Source of the DNA: Larix kaempferi
Taxonomy: Eukaryota > Streptophyta > Pinopsida > Pinales > Pinaceae
Length of the DNA: 64,000 bases
NCBI GenBank assembly: GCA_027924585.1
Contig: BSBM01000877.1
Coordinates: 1,960,501 to 2,024,500, forward strand
Direction: 5' to 3'
The translations under genes and the position numbers were made by a program. The first letter of the stretch is position 1; every line of letters begins with the position of its first letter. Under the pieces are notes generated by a model. That model saw only the letters and a program-made list of their open reading frames with translations, made no database searches and had not been told where the DNA came from. Below are positions 40,137-53,500 of this stretch, one piece after another.

Positions 40137-40423
40137 ATCCAACTCTGAACAAAATAGTTAAGCTACACATAATAATACACATTTTTGAGTAAAATAAGAG
40201 CTCTTGGAAATGGTTAATTTGTTGCAATCAATAGTCAGATTTGACGACAAAGACAAAGACATGAATTGGAGAGAGCAATTTTTAACATTACAACAATTTT
40301 ATTGATATAATTTTTATCAATAGCACCTGGAAATTGTCAATGAAAGGATTCCATTAACGCAGTTGTCATGAATCCATAGAGGCCTCCCACTGTACAAAGC
40401 CCTGCAATGATCTCCTTCGCCAT

Positions 40424-40431
40424 TATATAAG
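40424..40431 (+). promoter_or_regulatory. TATA box of GLOX copy 3
   Basis: TATATAAG 198 bp before the ATG at 40629; one upstream substitution (near 40331) distinguishes this promoter. Confidence 0.7.
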
Positions 40432-40628
40432 ACCATCGTCCTCCTTTTCTCATTCCTCGGAGTGCATAGAGATTCATTCTTGCCTAAGACCAAATCTCTT
40501 TTTTTGGTTAAGCATTCATTAAAAATAATTCTCTCGTTCTCTATATTCGGAATCGTTGGCTACTTACTTTATACTTTAAAGTTCAAGCCTCTTGTGAGCG
40601 TGAAGGAGTTTTAGTGGTAATCCATAAA

Positions 40629-42257
40629 ATGCAGAGATCTTATGCAATATTGTTAGTCCTGATCGTTACATGCGTAAGCGAGATCGCCACGGTTGGAGGG
40701 CAGCAGCTGCCGAATGAGGCGCGGAGCGGGCGATGGGAGCTTCTAAAGCAAAACGCAGGGCTTTCTGCAATGCACATGACGCTCACGCACACTGGTACTG
40801 TTATCATGTACGACCAAACCACGAACGGGTGCCCAGAAAAAGACATAGCGAGGCCCACGCCGCAAGGTTGCTGGGGGCATTCGGTGGAGTACAATATCGC
40901 GAACAATACAGTGAGGCCGCTGCATTTATTGACGAACACCTTCTGTTCGTCGGGCGCGTTTCTCTACAACGGGACGTTAGTCATAACGGGCGGGTGGCAG
41001 GATGGAGAAAAAGTCGTGCGCTACTTCACCCCTTGCGTCGACTCAACCTGCGACTGGATCGAAGCCAAGACGCCGCTGCTTTCCAAGAGATGGTACGCTT
41101 CCAACCAGATCTTGCCCGACGGTCGGGCCATCGTCGTAGGTGGTCGGGCATCGTTTAATTACGAATTTATACCCAGAAACCCTTCGGATCCTGAGGCCTT
41201 CAAGCTTCCATTCCTGGTGAAGACCAACACGAAGGGCGAAGAGAACAATTTGTATCCCTTTCTGTATTTGGTTCCGGACGGCAATCTCTTCATCTTCGCC
41301 AACAAGGATTCAATCCTTTTGGACTACAAAAAAAACCAGGTCATCAAAACGTTCCCCACCATGCCGGGTGGCGGCGCCCGGAACTATCCTTCGTCCGCTT
41401 CGTCCGCCATGCTTCCGCTCGAGTCCGCCAATAATTTCCAGAATCTGGAGGTTCTCATCTGCGGAGGAGCCCCCGATGGAGCTTTCACCGAGGCTGAAAA
41501 AGACCACAAATATGTAGAGGCCTTGAAGAGCTGCGGGAGAATGGAGATCACGTCTCAGAATCCACAATGGCAGATGGAAAACATGACCGGGCCGAGAGTA
41601 ATGGGTGACATGCTCATTCTCCCCACGGGCAAGATTCTCATCATCAACGGGGCCCAAAATGGCACCGCCGGCTGGGAAAATGGGCGGGTGCCTGCATTGT
41701 ATCCTGTCCTCTACACGCCCACCGAAGCCATTGGCAAGAGGTTCACAACTCTGGCTCCGGCTAAAATCCCGAGAATGTATCATTCCACTGCCCTTGTGCT
41801 ACCCGACGGGCGGGTTTTAGTAGCCGGGAGCAATCCCCATAAGACTTATAATCTGGCCGCCAAGCCATTCCCCACAGAGCTGAGAGTGGAAGCCTACATT
41901 CCTCCATATCTGCATTCCGTCTACGATTACAAGCGACCAGCCATTGCATATATTTCGACGAGGGAGATCAAATACGGGTCGAAATTCAATGTCGGTTTCT
42001 CTGTTTCGAGCTTTTACAGCAAGGACATACATTTTCATGCATATGCCCCTCCTTTCAACACGCACACTATGTCCATGCACCAGAGAATGCTCTCGCTTGC
42101 AGCCACGGAATTTGTCAAGGCCGAGGGAAACAGCACATATTCAGTTTCCATAGCTGCTCCGCCCAGCCCAGTGGTGGCTCCTTCAGGCTACTACCTGCTC
42201 ACCGTTGTCAACCAAGATGTTCCCAGCAAGGCCGAATGGATTCGCTTCACCAACTGA
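40629..42257 (+). CDS. GLOX copy 3: secreted copper-radical oxidase, intact
   Basis: Identical 542-residue product with all copper and radical-cofactor residues retained. It lies in U3, whose spacers differ from U2 at many positions while this coding region does not. That contrast suggests recent exchange of the gene segment or very recent copying. Promoter and 5' leader are as in the other copies, apart from one base about 100 bp upstream of the TATA box (near 40331, GGAAAT in place of GGTAAT). Confidence 0.95.
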   Translation: MQRSYAILLVLIVTCVSEIATVGGQQLPNEARSGRWELLKQNAGLSAMHMTLTHTGTVIMYDQTTNGCPEKDIARPTPQGCWGHSVEYNIANNTVRPLHLLTNTFCSSGAFLYNGTLVITGGWQDGEKVVRYFTPCVDSTCDWIEAKTPLLSKRWYASNQILPDGRAIVVGGRASFNYEFIPRNPSDPEAFKLPFLVKTNTKGEENNLYPFLYLVPDGNLFIFANKDSILLDYKKNQVIKTFPTMPGGGARNYPSSASSAMLPLESANNFQNLEVLICGGAPDGAFTEAEKDHKYVEALKSCGRMEITSQNPQWQMENMTGPRVMGDMLILPTGKILIINGAQNGTAGWENGRVPALYPVLYTPTEAIGKRFTTLAPAKIPRMYHSTALVLPDGRVLVAGSNPHKTYNLAAKPFPTELRVEAYIPPYLHSVYDYKRPAIAYISTREIKYGSKFNVGFSVSSFYSKDIHFHAYAPPFNTHTMSMHQRMLSLAATEFVKAEGNSTYSVSIAAPPSPVVAPSGYYLLTVVNQDVPSKAEWIRFTN

Positions 42258-42520
42258 AAATATCCGAATATGTCTCTCTGCTCTTCTATCTATAAGCTAC
42301 TCTACTGTGCTGCTGAGGTGATCATCAAGCGATGGTGAAACTTAAAAAATTCTAACATTTGTATATTGAGGTGTTTTTATGTTACAATTTGGGTTGATTA
42401 ATTGCATGAAGATGAGATGAGATTTATGAGTTACTTATTAAGTGTTTGGGGTGGATTAATTGCACCAATATGAGACAAATGTTATTCGGATTGATTTTAT
42501 GACAATGGTTAGAAATTCGA

Positions 42521-42526
42521 AATAAA
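42521..42526 (+). terminator. Candidate poly(A) signal, GLOX copy 3
   Basis: AATAAA in the equivalent place after the stop at 42257. Confidence 0.35.
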
Positions 42527-43993
42527 CAACCGATGCATGGATAACTAGTTCTATAATAATAAAGAGGAGTTCTTTTATAAATAGGCACTTGTGTAAGTGG
42601 CATGAAGAAAAATTAACTTATGAGTAGTTCTATAATAACAAAGAATAGCTCTTTTAGAACAATTAACTTATAGCTCAAGTAACCTATCAATGTTCACCGG
42701 CCACACAAGTTAAGGCATCTCCTCTTCAAATAGTTTATGTCATTTTTTTAAATTTGTTATGCTATTGGTTACTTATTTATACACATACATCTTATATCAT
42801 CTCCTATTCAAATGTTTTGTATCATCCTTTTTTTCGAGGTCGGAATAAGTACAAAGCATGGAACTACAAATTCATTAAACTTTCAATCATATATTCTTTA
42901 CCTTTAAAAAATAAATTATATCATTAAAACATTCAAATTTATTAAAATAGAGTTGGTCAAATAAAGATAATTAAAATCATTATTTCTCATATACAAGAGT
43001 GAATAAAAGTTAATAATTATTTCTCATCATGTGAAAAATAATAGATAATTAAAATCATTCTCATATACAAGGGTGAACAAGACAATGATTAATTTTCATA
43101 ATGTGTTAATCTGGAAAAATTACAATATATTGATTTGGAGGGATGATTATGAATATTTTCATGATTCGAAATGAATTGAATCAAGATAATGGTTGGAAAA
43201 TTATATACCTAAGTTTAATTCCACAATTAATGAGGTTTTAGATAAAATATTAAGGACAACATGCATATGTAAAAGTAAATGAGACAAAAGAGAGGAAAAC
43301 CAATATTTAAATAAAAAAGAAAATGAAAATAGGAAAGTCAAAGTTCAATCTGGTAGTCTTCCCATTACTCCAACTCTCATATATCTTCTTGTAATTGGAC
43401 TTTCAAAATGTTTGCCAGAGGGGGATGCAGACACAACCTTGTATTTTAGCCAAAGATTACTGAAAAAGAGAACTACCATTAAATGTTGGTTTTCTAATTT
43501 GGGTTTTCAAAATAAAATTACTATATTCATTGTGTGATTGATGTTGTGCTGTAAGAATCTCTTATATGTACTTGTAAAATTGTTCTTATTAATTTTAATT
43601 GATCCTTATATTTTATGGAAGTTACTCTATTTTGATGAGGGTATTTTAAATTGTGGAAAGATTAATCTCTATTGTAGCATGTAAATTTGATTAGCGATTT
43701 TATTTTCTTTAATAAACAAATAGCACCAAGAGCTATATTTTCCACACCGTTCAGTCATTTCCATGACAGAGTTGTTGCAATATGATCTCATTCTAATTTC
43801 TATTGTAAACAAATCATTTAATTATTTTTTCCTAAATATCCATGTTGGTGAGACTCTCAAACTATGAGGCCTATAGTTTACATATCAATATACTCCATCC
43901 ATAATAAACTTTTAAAAAAAGAGATGAAAATATTCTAACATGTTCGCCATCCTTTAGTGCTTGAATATGTCATTTGTCCATTTTTGAGCTACC

Positions 43994-44213
43994 ACTTTTT
44001 AAATTGCATCAACTTCTCTTCTTCTTTGTACTTTTTAAATTGCATCAACTTCTCTTCTTCTTTCCCTATAGATGTGATGAAAAGAGTTGAGTTTAAATTT
44101 GTTTCTAACACTTGAATATGGTTAGATATTTCCCTAGCATAGTACATGTTACTTGGATGTGATGTATTGCTAAGTTTGTATGTTACTTGGATGTGATGTA
44201 TGGTTAAGTTTGT
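43994..44213. repeat. 36-bp and 34-bp tandem duplications, U4
   Basis: Same pair of duplications. Confidence 0.85.
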
Positions 44214-46503
44214 ATTGTGCTTAATTTCTTCCATTTCTTGAGTTTGATTAATCGAAGTATATAAAATCGACCTAAAATAATAATCACCTAGGATTCAAGC
44301 TACCACAAACATAATTTAAAACATAAAATATCACCACTAGAAAAAGCAAAACTATCAATATTCAATATGTTCACTATTTTAGTAAAATATTCATGGGAAT
44401 GCATTATAAATAACAAGCAATACAAATTATTTTAAAAGAATAAGTGAACAAAATTACATACACTTCTATTTCCACCAAATTTCAAATCTAGTTCAAAAAT
44501 ATAAAGATGACAACCAAGTTTAGAATATTTTCCTAATGTATGGTTGGAGAAGTTTTGGCTTGTGTCATGTTCTTGAAATTTCTACTATATTGGAATGAGC
44601 ACAACTTTTGCACATGATGTTATTCTCTCATGGCAATTAATATCATTAAGGAATTGTGTTAGTAAAATGAAGAAACATACATAAACTATAAAAATCATCC
44701 ACCCTTTCTCTTTTTTCAATCAATAGAATTCTTCCTCATGGCTTGATTCCTCTTCAAATTCAAGGCGCCTTCTAACTTAAAACAAATTATGGTTTCCTTC
44801 CATGGACAATGTTTTGAAATGTGCACCACCGTCTTTAAAAATATTAATCAATATTAGGGGAGAATAGGTGTCAGATTTGCACTCTCTTACTCTATTGGTA
44901 TTCAATTCTAATCCATGTTATCCCTTATCTGCTAAAATTGTGGAAAGTTAAAATAAACATAGATATTTTACATCTCAATATTGAACATCTACAAGTTAAA
45001 TCTAGGTTGAAATTATAGTTAGAAAGTGATGTCAAACATTGTGAAAAACAAAGAAAAGAAAAAAACAAAATTGTAAAACATTAACCAAAATTAAGTGTAT
45101 CCACACGCGAGTCACGTTTTAATTTCTCTCCATTCACAAGATATCCCATCTAGAGTAAAATAAGTTACATAATAACATGTCATATGAGTATATGCAAATA
45201 TGCTTTGCATAGTCATTCGAATTGAGTCCTCTTCTTTAATGAACATTTCTTCAAAAACAAAAAATGATATGTCCATTTCAAAATGTTCACATACATAACC
45301 CTTCTCCCACATACTAGATTGAATGTCAAGAAATAATTTTAAACGTATACAATCAATTAATGTTGGATTACTATTTGGTAAGCTCATTTTTTAAGTGTGC
45401 GTAACCTGGCTTCTGCAATATGCCCATCCAACCATTTTACTCCTGGGAAGAAAATTATCATACTTATAAAACGAAACTTCTTCCCCCGATGATATGGAAT
45501 TATTTCCCTCATAGAGTATCTATCCTATTTGAGAATGGAAAAAACATATAAAATACTAGTAATACTCTCCATGAGATGTCATTATTCAAAATAAAAAATG
45601 CACAAACCTACACATGAAAAAATAGAAACCAAACATTGAACATCCATTTACTATGAGGAATTCATATAAAACTAGAAAAAATATTCAATGATTATAGAAT
45701 GAAAAGCCCTTACAATTTAGTCCAATGTGAGGAAAAATTTCTTGAATGTAAATTGACTCTTTGATGTATGTATGTGTGCTCCTACATATGATATTTAAGC
45801 GCCCTTCCCACTTGTTCACTCTGTTGGCTAATAGTAAATGATCGTACTACACCTTTCCAATGGGATTTCAAATCATTTAATTCTCTTTTTTTCTTGGTGG
45901 GTAAACAAAGTTGAGGGACCTTTTAGATGTTATGGTATATTCAAGAAACCCATTCAAGTTCCATAAAATATAATTGATCCCAAGCAATCCCGACCCTGCC
46001 GAACCTAGTCCCAAGCTTGCCACGTTGAAGTCCAAGTAGGATACTTAAACAGAACGCGTACACGTTATATATTACTAAAATGCGTAAACGTTATGAGATA
46101 CTAAACGTGTACGCATTTTTCGAAACATATTTTATGCCTGAAACGGGCCACGCCCATCATCTCCTCTACAACCGCGACAGAGCAGGGGCGGCGATGGAAC
46201 GAGTAGTGGTGAACGTGTTTTGAGGGAAAGAGCCCAAATCTTCCACCTTGAGCACCAATTTCTTCAACCTCGGGTGTTTAAATCAAATTCCACACTTCTA
46301 ATTTCTATATTTTTTTATGCCCTCAAATCAATTGAATCCATAATTTTTTAAATTTGTATGCCATAGAAGTAATTTAGACCATAACTTCACACATTTGTAT
46401 TCCCAAAACAAATTAAAACCCCAATTTAGTCGTAAAAATAAAATCAGTCTCACTAGATGGATATATATACATGAGCATCCTTATGAATCCAAATCAATAT
46501 TCA

Positions 46504-47411
46504 CAAATACCCAAATTTTCTCATGTATATAGCAAGGTTGCTTACAACTAAAAAAAAAAATCAAGTACAATTCATATCTTCCCCAAAATACATAAACTAA
46601 GATGGTAAATGGCCTATAGAGTCCAAAAAGCATCATGCTACAACAAATAATAACATAACAAAATCATTGCCAATATTGGGATTTTATTCATCAATAGCAC
46701 CATTTACCCCTCCTTTGGACTCTAACCCTTTCCTATACCCAGAATATCGAAGTTAGTCCTCGAAGGACATTAGTCAACACCTTCTAGTTTTGATGAGGCT
46801 TCCTATTCCAAGTTTTAAGATAGGGTAGAGAAGTTTCCCATGCTTGATAAATGTTTTCACTTGAGTGAAGGGTGCATTTTGGTTAAGGTCAAGACAGAGG
46901 AGTTCAACAATAGGGTGTACCAACATCAAGAATCCTAGGGAGGTTGATGTGTTTGATTGCATGTCAATCCCATACTATCATACATGATAGAATCTAGTGG
47001 AAACCTTGCAATCCTAAAAGATTGCAAACTGTTAATTTTGTTGAATTATAAATCCCAAACCACTATAAACAAATATGCAAACTCTCTCGTGTGTATATAG
47101 AAAGAGTGCATACAACTAAAATAAAATCAAGTGAAATCCATATATTCCAAAAATTACATCTAAACAAAGATGCTAAATGGTCTATAGAGTCCAAAAAACA
47201 TCACACCACAACAAATAATTACATATATCAAAATCCTTGCCTATATTGGGATTTTGTTCATCAATAGCACCTTGTGCCCCCTACTCTAGGATCTATCCCT
47301 TTCCTCTACCCGGAATCTCGGAGCTGGTCCTCCAAGGGCATTAGTCAACACCCTACAGTTTTGATGAAACTTCACAATCCAAGCCTAAAAATAAGGTAGA
47401 GAAGATTCCCA
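46504..47411. repeat. Pair of diverged direct repeats, U4
   Basis: Arms at 46504-46841 and 47070-47411. The diverged island of U4 begins just after this pair. Confidence 0.75.
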
Positions 47412-47668
47412 ATCAACATATACTCTTAAGACATTTAAAGTATGTATCTGGAAATTGAAATTAATACACAGATATGACATGAATTTAAGATGGAAAAATG
47501 TTAAATGTTTAGTCTTTAGTGTATAATTTGTTCAGTTTTAAATTTCAAATTATAAATAGTTCATGTTGTTATTTGTTGTACACTAGTTTTACATTTTCCA
47601 TTACTTAGAGATGTCATTATACCATCTGTATTTTTCTAATGATATTTTTTTTGTATTTATGATTGCAG

Positions 47669-48464
47669 TGGCTATTATGGATCAGAATGCAGAGATATTG
47701 AGAGAGATCACTCATTTGAGAGATATTGGTACAGCTTGGAGGGGTGGAGATGAACTCCACTACTAATTGGCAGCATCACTAGATGCTATTGTGGATACTA
47801 TCAGTCGCTCAAACGATGCATTGTACAACATAGAATCATACAGAGAAATAAAACGACAAGAATATGTCGATGGATTGAGTTATAATGAGGTGAAGAAATT
47901 AAAAATAAATAAAGGGCAAAATATTCACTTTTTAGAGTTCCCGGGATAGATGTCGTTCTAGATACTACTAGAGCACATATTTCAATTGAGTGGTGTTTTT
48001 TTCCACCAATCATAGATCACTGGATGGATCGATGGTATATGGTATTTGACATTCCCCCACGCAACAACAGGGAAGTACCACTATACTTTCTTCGAAAACA
48101 TTATGCTGATTTTGCGATGGGTAAACATGTCAACTATTTCGATATGCTGGGGCCCCAGGGAACTGGTATGGGGATGCCCCAAAACCATCCCAATGATAGG
48201 CATAGAGATTCCAATTGACTGATACCTCCACCTCGTAGCCATTTACCGAGTCTAGATGTCCCTCCTGCACATACGATGATACCACGGACACAGGAGGAAT
48301 TTTTGACGCTAGCTCAAGTCATTGTATGCCACAGTACAACTATTGACCATGCAGGGACCCCTTCCTCTGGTGGGGTACAGCCAGCGTCTTCCGACGGGAG
48401 AGGACCATCTACTAGTGGGGATAGACTGGCATCCCACGAGCCATAGATTGAGTGTTGCGCGTAA
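47669..48464 (+). pseudogene. Decayed exon of unknown family, U4, partly less decayed
   Basis: Where the other units have TAA (U1 4981) this copy has AAA (48096-48098), so the frame runs uninterrupted from 48024 to about 48218 through EVPLYFLRKHYADFAMG. It has its own extra stops, TAG near 47947 and TAG near 48443. The AAA is most simply the ancestral state, which supports a real former coding region. Confidence 0.5.
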
Positions 48465-48508
48465 AAGTGGAAACGTATAGCTGGGTGCTTAAATATACAA
48501 GAGTATAT

Positions 48509-48858
48509 AAATATATATATATATAATATGATCCTCATCATAGCATCATCCTGATGCATATCATCTGGAGCAACATCATGAAGCTCATCATCCATGATCA
48601 TCCTGATCATACAATGTATCCACCTGATACATATCATCTGGAGAAACATCCTGAAGCTCATCATCTATGATCATCCTAATCATACAGTGTATCCACCTGA
48701 TACATATACAAATCCATGATCCACCTGATCATACAATGTATCCACCTGATACATATACAAATACATGATCCACCTGATCATACAATGTATCCATCTGATA
48801 TATATACGAATACATGATCCACATGATCATACAATGTATCCACCTGATACATATAGAG
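48509..48858. repeat. TA microsatellite and 49-bp-period tract, U4
   Basis: The TA run is one dinucleotide shorter than in the other units. The second period-49 unit reads GTATCCACC here where the others have GTATACACC, so the units within this tract are more alike. Confidence 0.72.
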
Positions 48859-48965
48859 CAGTAACTGGAGCATCGTCCTGATGCTCATCACACAACGCTT
48901 ATATCCACAGCCATGGAAAGGATCCTCCTTCACCATGCTTGGAATGGCTCCTACAAATGTGGCCA

Positions 48966-50568
48966 TCACTTGTTCCTCGAAGTGTCATCAATCTGAAGAA
49001 CACCAAGCCTCTCTCTGAAGTATTCGAACTTCACTCTGGTTAGTGGTTTCATCAACACGTCCGCAACCTGCTCATCCGTCGCAACATATAGGGGCTTCAC
49101 TAATCCTCTCTGCACCATATCCCTGATATAGTGATATTTGATCTCAATGTGCTTCAACCTGTCGTGGAACACAAGGTTCTCAGACAGCTTCACACAACTC
49201 TGGTTGTCAGAAAAGATACCAGTAGCCTCCAACGGGAGATCAAATAGCTCAGACAGTAGCTTCCGAATCCATACTGCCTCACAACTAGCTGAACAAGATG
49301 CAACATACTCTACTTCAACTGTACTCAGTGCTACGCAGGACTACTTCTCGCTAAACCAGGAGATCACACCTAATCCCATACTGAAGTGGCACCTCGAAGT
49401 GCTCTTCTTCTCAATGGCACTGCCTACCCAATATGAATCAACAAAACCCTCTAGGTTAAACTTTTTATTCGCATCATACTTGAGCCCATAATCAACCGTA
49501 CCCTTCAGGTACCTAAGAATATGCTTTACAGCAACCCGGTGAACACCTATGGGATCCGTTAGGAACTGGATCAATGTGTTCACTGCAAAGAAAATATCTG
49601 GTCTCATGTTCGTGAGGTACATCAAGGACCCAATCATCTGACGATACATCGTGGCATCAACCAGCTCAGATGAAGCATCACACAGAAGCTTCAGGTTCGA
49701 TGCCATAGGTGTGGCCATGGCCTTGCAGTCCATCATCCCGAACCTCTTCGGGATCTCTATTGCATACTCCCCTTATCCAAGAAGGATTCCATCTGCACTC
49801 TGCCACACCTCCATACCAAGAAAGTAGTGCATCGGACCCAAGTCCTTCATCTCAAACTCAGCAGCAAGCTTCCTCTTCGTGTCAGCAATCAATCTATCCT
49901 CACCTGTTACAAACAGGTCATCCACATACAATAGTAGTATCACTAGATTTCTTTCCTCAACCTTGCAGTAAAGGTTGGAATCCACTTTACTCTTAGTAAA
50001 GCCCAAACTGGATAGGAATTTGGCTATCCTTCCGTACCAGGTCCTGGGTGCCAGTTTCAAACCATACAGGGATTTCTTCAGTTTGCACAGATGAGTATCT
50101 CTGTCATGTGTCTCAAATCCTATTAGCTGCTCCACATACACTTCCTCTTCAACTACACCAATCAAGAAAGATGTCTTGACATCCATCTGGTGTACCTTGC
50201 ATTTCATCACTTGCAGCCAGAGCAAGTACTGATCTAATGGAAGTGTATCTGGCCACAGGAGCAAAAGTCTCTTCATAATCAATCCCTTCTTTCTGGGAGA
50301 AGCCACAAGCTACCAATCTCGCTTTGTAATTCTCTATGCTACCAACTGCAACATGCTTGATCTTATAGATCCACTTGGAAGTCACAACAAACTTCCCATC
50401 TGGTCTTGGGACCACATCCCAAACATCTTTCATCACGATCGAAGGATCATGGTATTCTTCCATTACTTCATACCGGATCCTGGGAACTTCAATATCATCA
50501 ATAGATAGCTTTATTGCTGGAACAAATGTTGTAGTCCTTCTTTTGTAAGTGATGGTATATGATCTTTC
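48966..50568 (-). pseudogene. Decayed Ty1/copia pol, U4, least decayed
   Basis: Carries the shared frameshift (about 50210-50214) and the stops at 49773 and 49341, but lacks the last TAG: the codon is CAG, so RNase H reads on to a TGA at 48966-48968. Several residues match what I recall as usual for the family where the other units are changed: YKARLVA instead of YKERLVA, VYVEQ instead of VYVEH, QVADVL instead of QVVDVL, KYHYIRD instead of KYQYIRD. I count roughly 25 single-base differences from U3 across this stretch. YVDD at 49917-49928. Confidence 0.92.
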
Positions 50569-53500
50569 CTACAAGGCAATTTAAATTGCATGATTAGAAA
50601 CATCTCATAGTTTTCAGAATAAATTCTTACACATAAAGAAATATGTCATACAGTCATGCAATTATTTTAGCCAATGCTTCAATACAACATTTATTCATAT
50701 CTCGTAACTTTCTAGATGCCTTCCAATCTCTACCAGAACATTGTTAAGAGTGTGCACAACTCCCAACATGTCAGCAATACAACATTTATTCATATCCCGT
50801 AACTTTCTTGTGTCATTACTCCTTAACTCAAAAAACACATTGTTAGTGTTTTGTCCATAACTCTTCTGTTTCTCAACCATTTTGAAAAAAATTGGATGGT
50901 GCACTAAAGGACACCGACCTCTACATGCTTTAAAAAAATGGTTTCAAAAAAGTTGCATTAAGACCTTCAAAGGCTGCACCCACAATTGGCATACTGTTTT
51001 CGAGGTTCTATCAATTAGATAATTAAAGAATTTTTTTTTTTTTTTTTGCGGGGGCCAATAGCGATGCACTAGTAATACGTGTTCTCTATATTTATACCAG
51101 TTTTCGCAAGTTGATTCCATCATTTATGCACTCAAAGGCTACACCCACAAAAACATATACCTTATAATTCTCCAAAAACTAAAAAGTTCTTGTTACAAAT
51201 AATCAAACTTAGGATAGTTAAGAATATTTTCAATAGAAAAAAAATTATATATTCGGAAACGTCATTTAATTACCTACGTTTCATTTTTTTTACTCATCGC
51301 AATATTCATTGTGTATATGTTTCAAAAAATCCATGTAAGTTGATGGATGTGTGCTTTTTCAATTTTCTATTGCATCTAACATGTCAAAAGAGACCTTCAT
51401 TAGCTTGCACACACCCTACCCAAATCTACAATTCCTTTATTGACGAGAAGTAACTCAAAATACAATTGGTACTCATAATGTCAGATAATGACCCATTTCA
51501 TCACTTTCATTATTAACTATAATAGTTTTCAACTTTCCCAGAGATCTACGAGTTCCCATTTGTCTACAATAAAGATACAAAGGAATTATAGAAAAAAGAA
51601 TATGAACAAATTCAATTCAACAACATTGCAAACCATTTTATCATGACATTCTAAAATGACATTACCCCATTAATATCTCAAAATTAAAAGAGAATCATGG
51701 CCAATTTAAAATTTGATTGATAATCATTGGTTTACCCTGGGCCCTAATCTCCAAGAAAAGAACATTTTGTTTGTTTCCTATTTACCTTAGGAACAATCTT
51801 TAGGTTGAGAACATTTTTTTTGTTTCCTAGTTACCCTAGGAAAAATCCCCTCGGAATAAGAAGGACCCAACTTTTAAAGGAAACTTGGACCTCCAACTAT
51901 TTATATGTTGTATGGAAGAGAATAACACAAAAGTAGCCACAAATTTCATATGATTTCATGGACTCAAAAAAAGAAATCACTTTTTACTAATGGTGATACA
52001 TTTTTGACCAATTCCTTTATTCAATGAGTGAAGGAGTGACTAAATGATGGATGACTGAGTGGTTCATGGTGATACATTTTTGACCAATTCCTTTATTCAA
52101 TGAGTGAAGGAGTGACTAAATGATGGATGACTAAGTGGTTCATGGGTTGTCGGGTGGTCGAAATTTTTTGTCATCCTCTGTGAATTTAATTAAAAAAGGG
52201 AGAAATCATGATGCCATAAGATGTTAGGGTATGGGAAATATACAAAATATATCACCTCTTCTTAAGATATTTGAAACCGTTATCATGTCCATGTGGCTAA
52301 AACATAAGGTATATATCTTTGATGGTGGGAGAAACAAAATACACAATACAAAATAGAGTACATTTCCTCTTTCCTTCATATTGGAATAAACTCCATGCTA
52401 GTTTAGTGACAACTTCAGCAGTAAAAAAGCATAGATATAAATTTCAATTCCCTTCCATATTACCTCCTCTGATGTGAGAAGTCTCTAAAATTATTTACCT
52501 TTATGGTTCACTAGCTTCATCAAGAGTTCAAACATGATTATGTATGTGTATACCACTCTATTATTGAAAATAACTTAAAACAAGCCAAAACACACACACA
52601 CACACACACACACATACAGAGAGAGGGGAGGGGTCAATTTAGTCTATCCCAAGTGGTTGTCGAATGGAGTGGTATTCTCCTCGGCAAGGTTTTGTTCCCC
52701 TAAGTGACAGGTTGAACTCATTATGAGAATAGTGCTGTAATGGATTTGAGGGATTTCGTTGATTGGCCATGTGCTCTGAAGAATCTAAGGTTTACCCTAT
52801 GACATGGAAATTAGTTTTAGGGTTTAAGGTTTACTTTCAAACTTTAACCTCAATCTAAGGTTTACCTCAACCTGGTCAACCAAACTCACCCATGTCTAGG
52901 TTATGTATAGGGGATACTCTACCTTTTCCTAAATGGGCAAGTCTGTGACCTTTGTGAGTTGGAGAGATTTTTGGGGTCCTTGATGATCAATTGATGCACC
53001 TCCATTTCTTCATCCCATCAAGTGGGTTGTGAATCAAATTCTTTTTGTTTTCCATACTTTTGATACTTTATTGCATTGGGTATAAATGTGTGATGTTTCA
53101 TAGCATTCCCTGCGCCTTAAAGTGACTTGTTCATAGTTCATGTTTTGGGTCCAAGTATAGTCCTTAGCATCAAAATTGATGTCTTTTAGAAAGTCCTTTT
53201 TGAATTCCATGTCTACACATATGGGTGCATATGTGGTGATACATTAGTGTTCCTTCTCCTCACTTCTGAAATGAAATTTTCCTAAAGCATTTTGAATATC
53301 ACATAATGAATAATATCCCCATAAATGATTAGGGATCTTAGACAATATTACTAAGACATGCTCGAGGGAGGAAGAGGGATGGAACGTTGGAGTCTAAGGT
53401 TCCATGGAAAGACCAAATCTTCTCGAAAACCACAAACTAAAGTTCAAGATTTGATCTTTATCATTGGATTCATTAAATTTTATTATGAAGAATACCTTAG

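Larger units (their letters stand above)
28745..43115. repeat. Tandem array unit U3 (14,371 bp)
   Basis: Third unit. It shares many alleles with U4 in its first 6.5 kb (e.g. near 28876, 30513, 30737, 31051, 32242, 32983 and 34721) against U1/U2/U5, and has private changes such as a stop codon in the decayed exon at 33310. Its GLOX coding sequence matches U2. Confidence 0.97.
42258..46503. other. GLOX 3' flank and U3/U4 junction spacer
   Basis: No gene supported. Alleles follow the U2/U3 junction type. U4 shows a few private changes near 44.9 kb. Confidence 0.6.
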
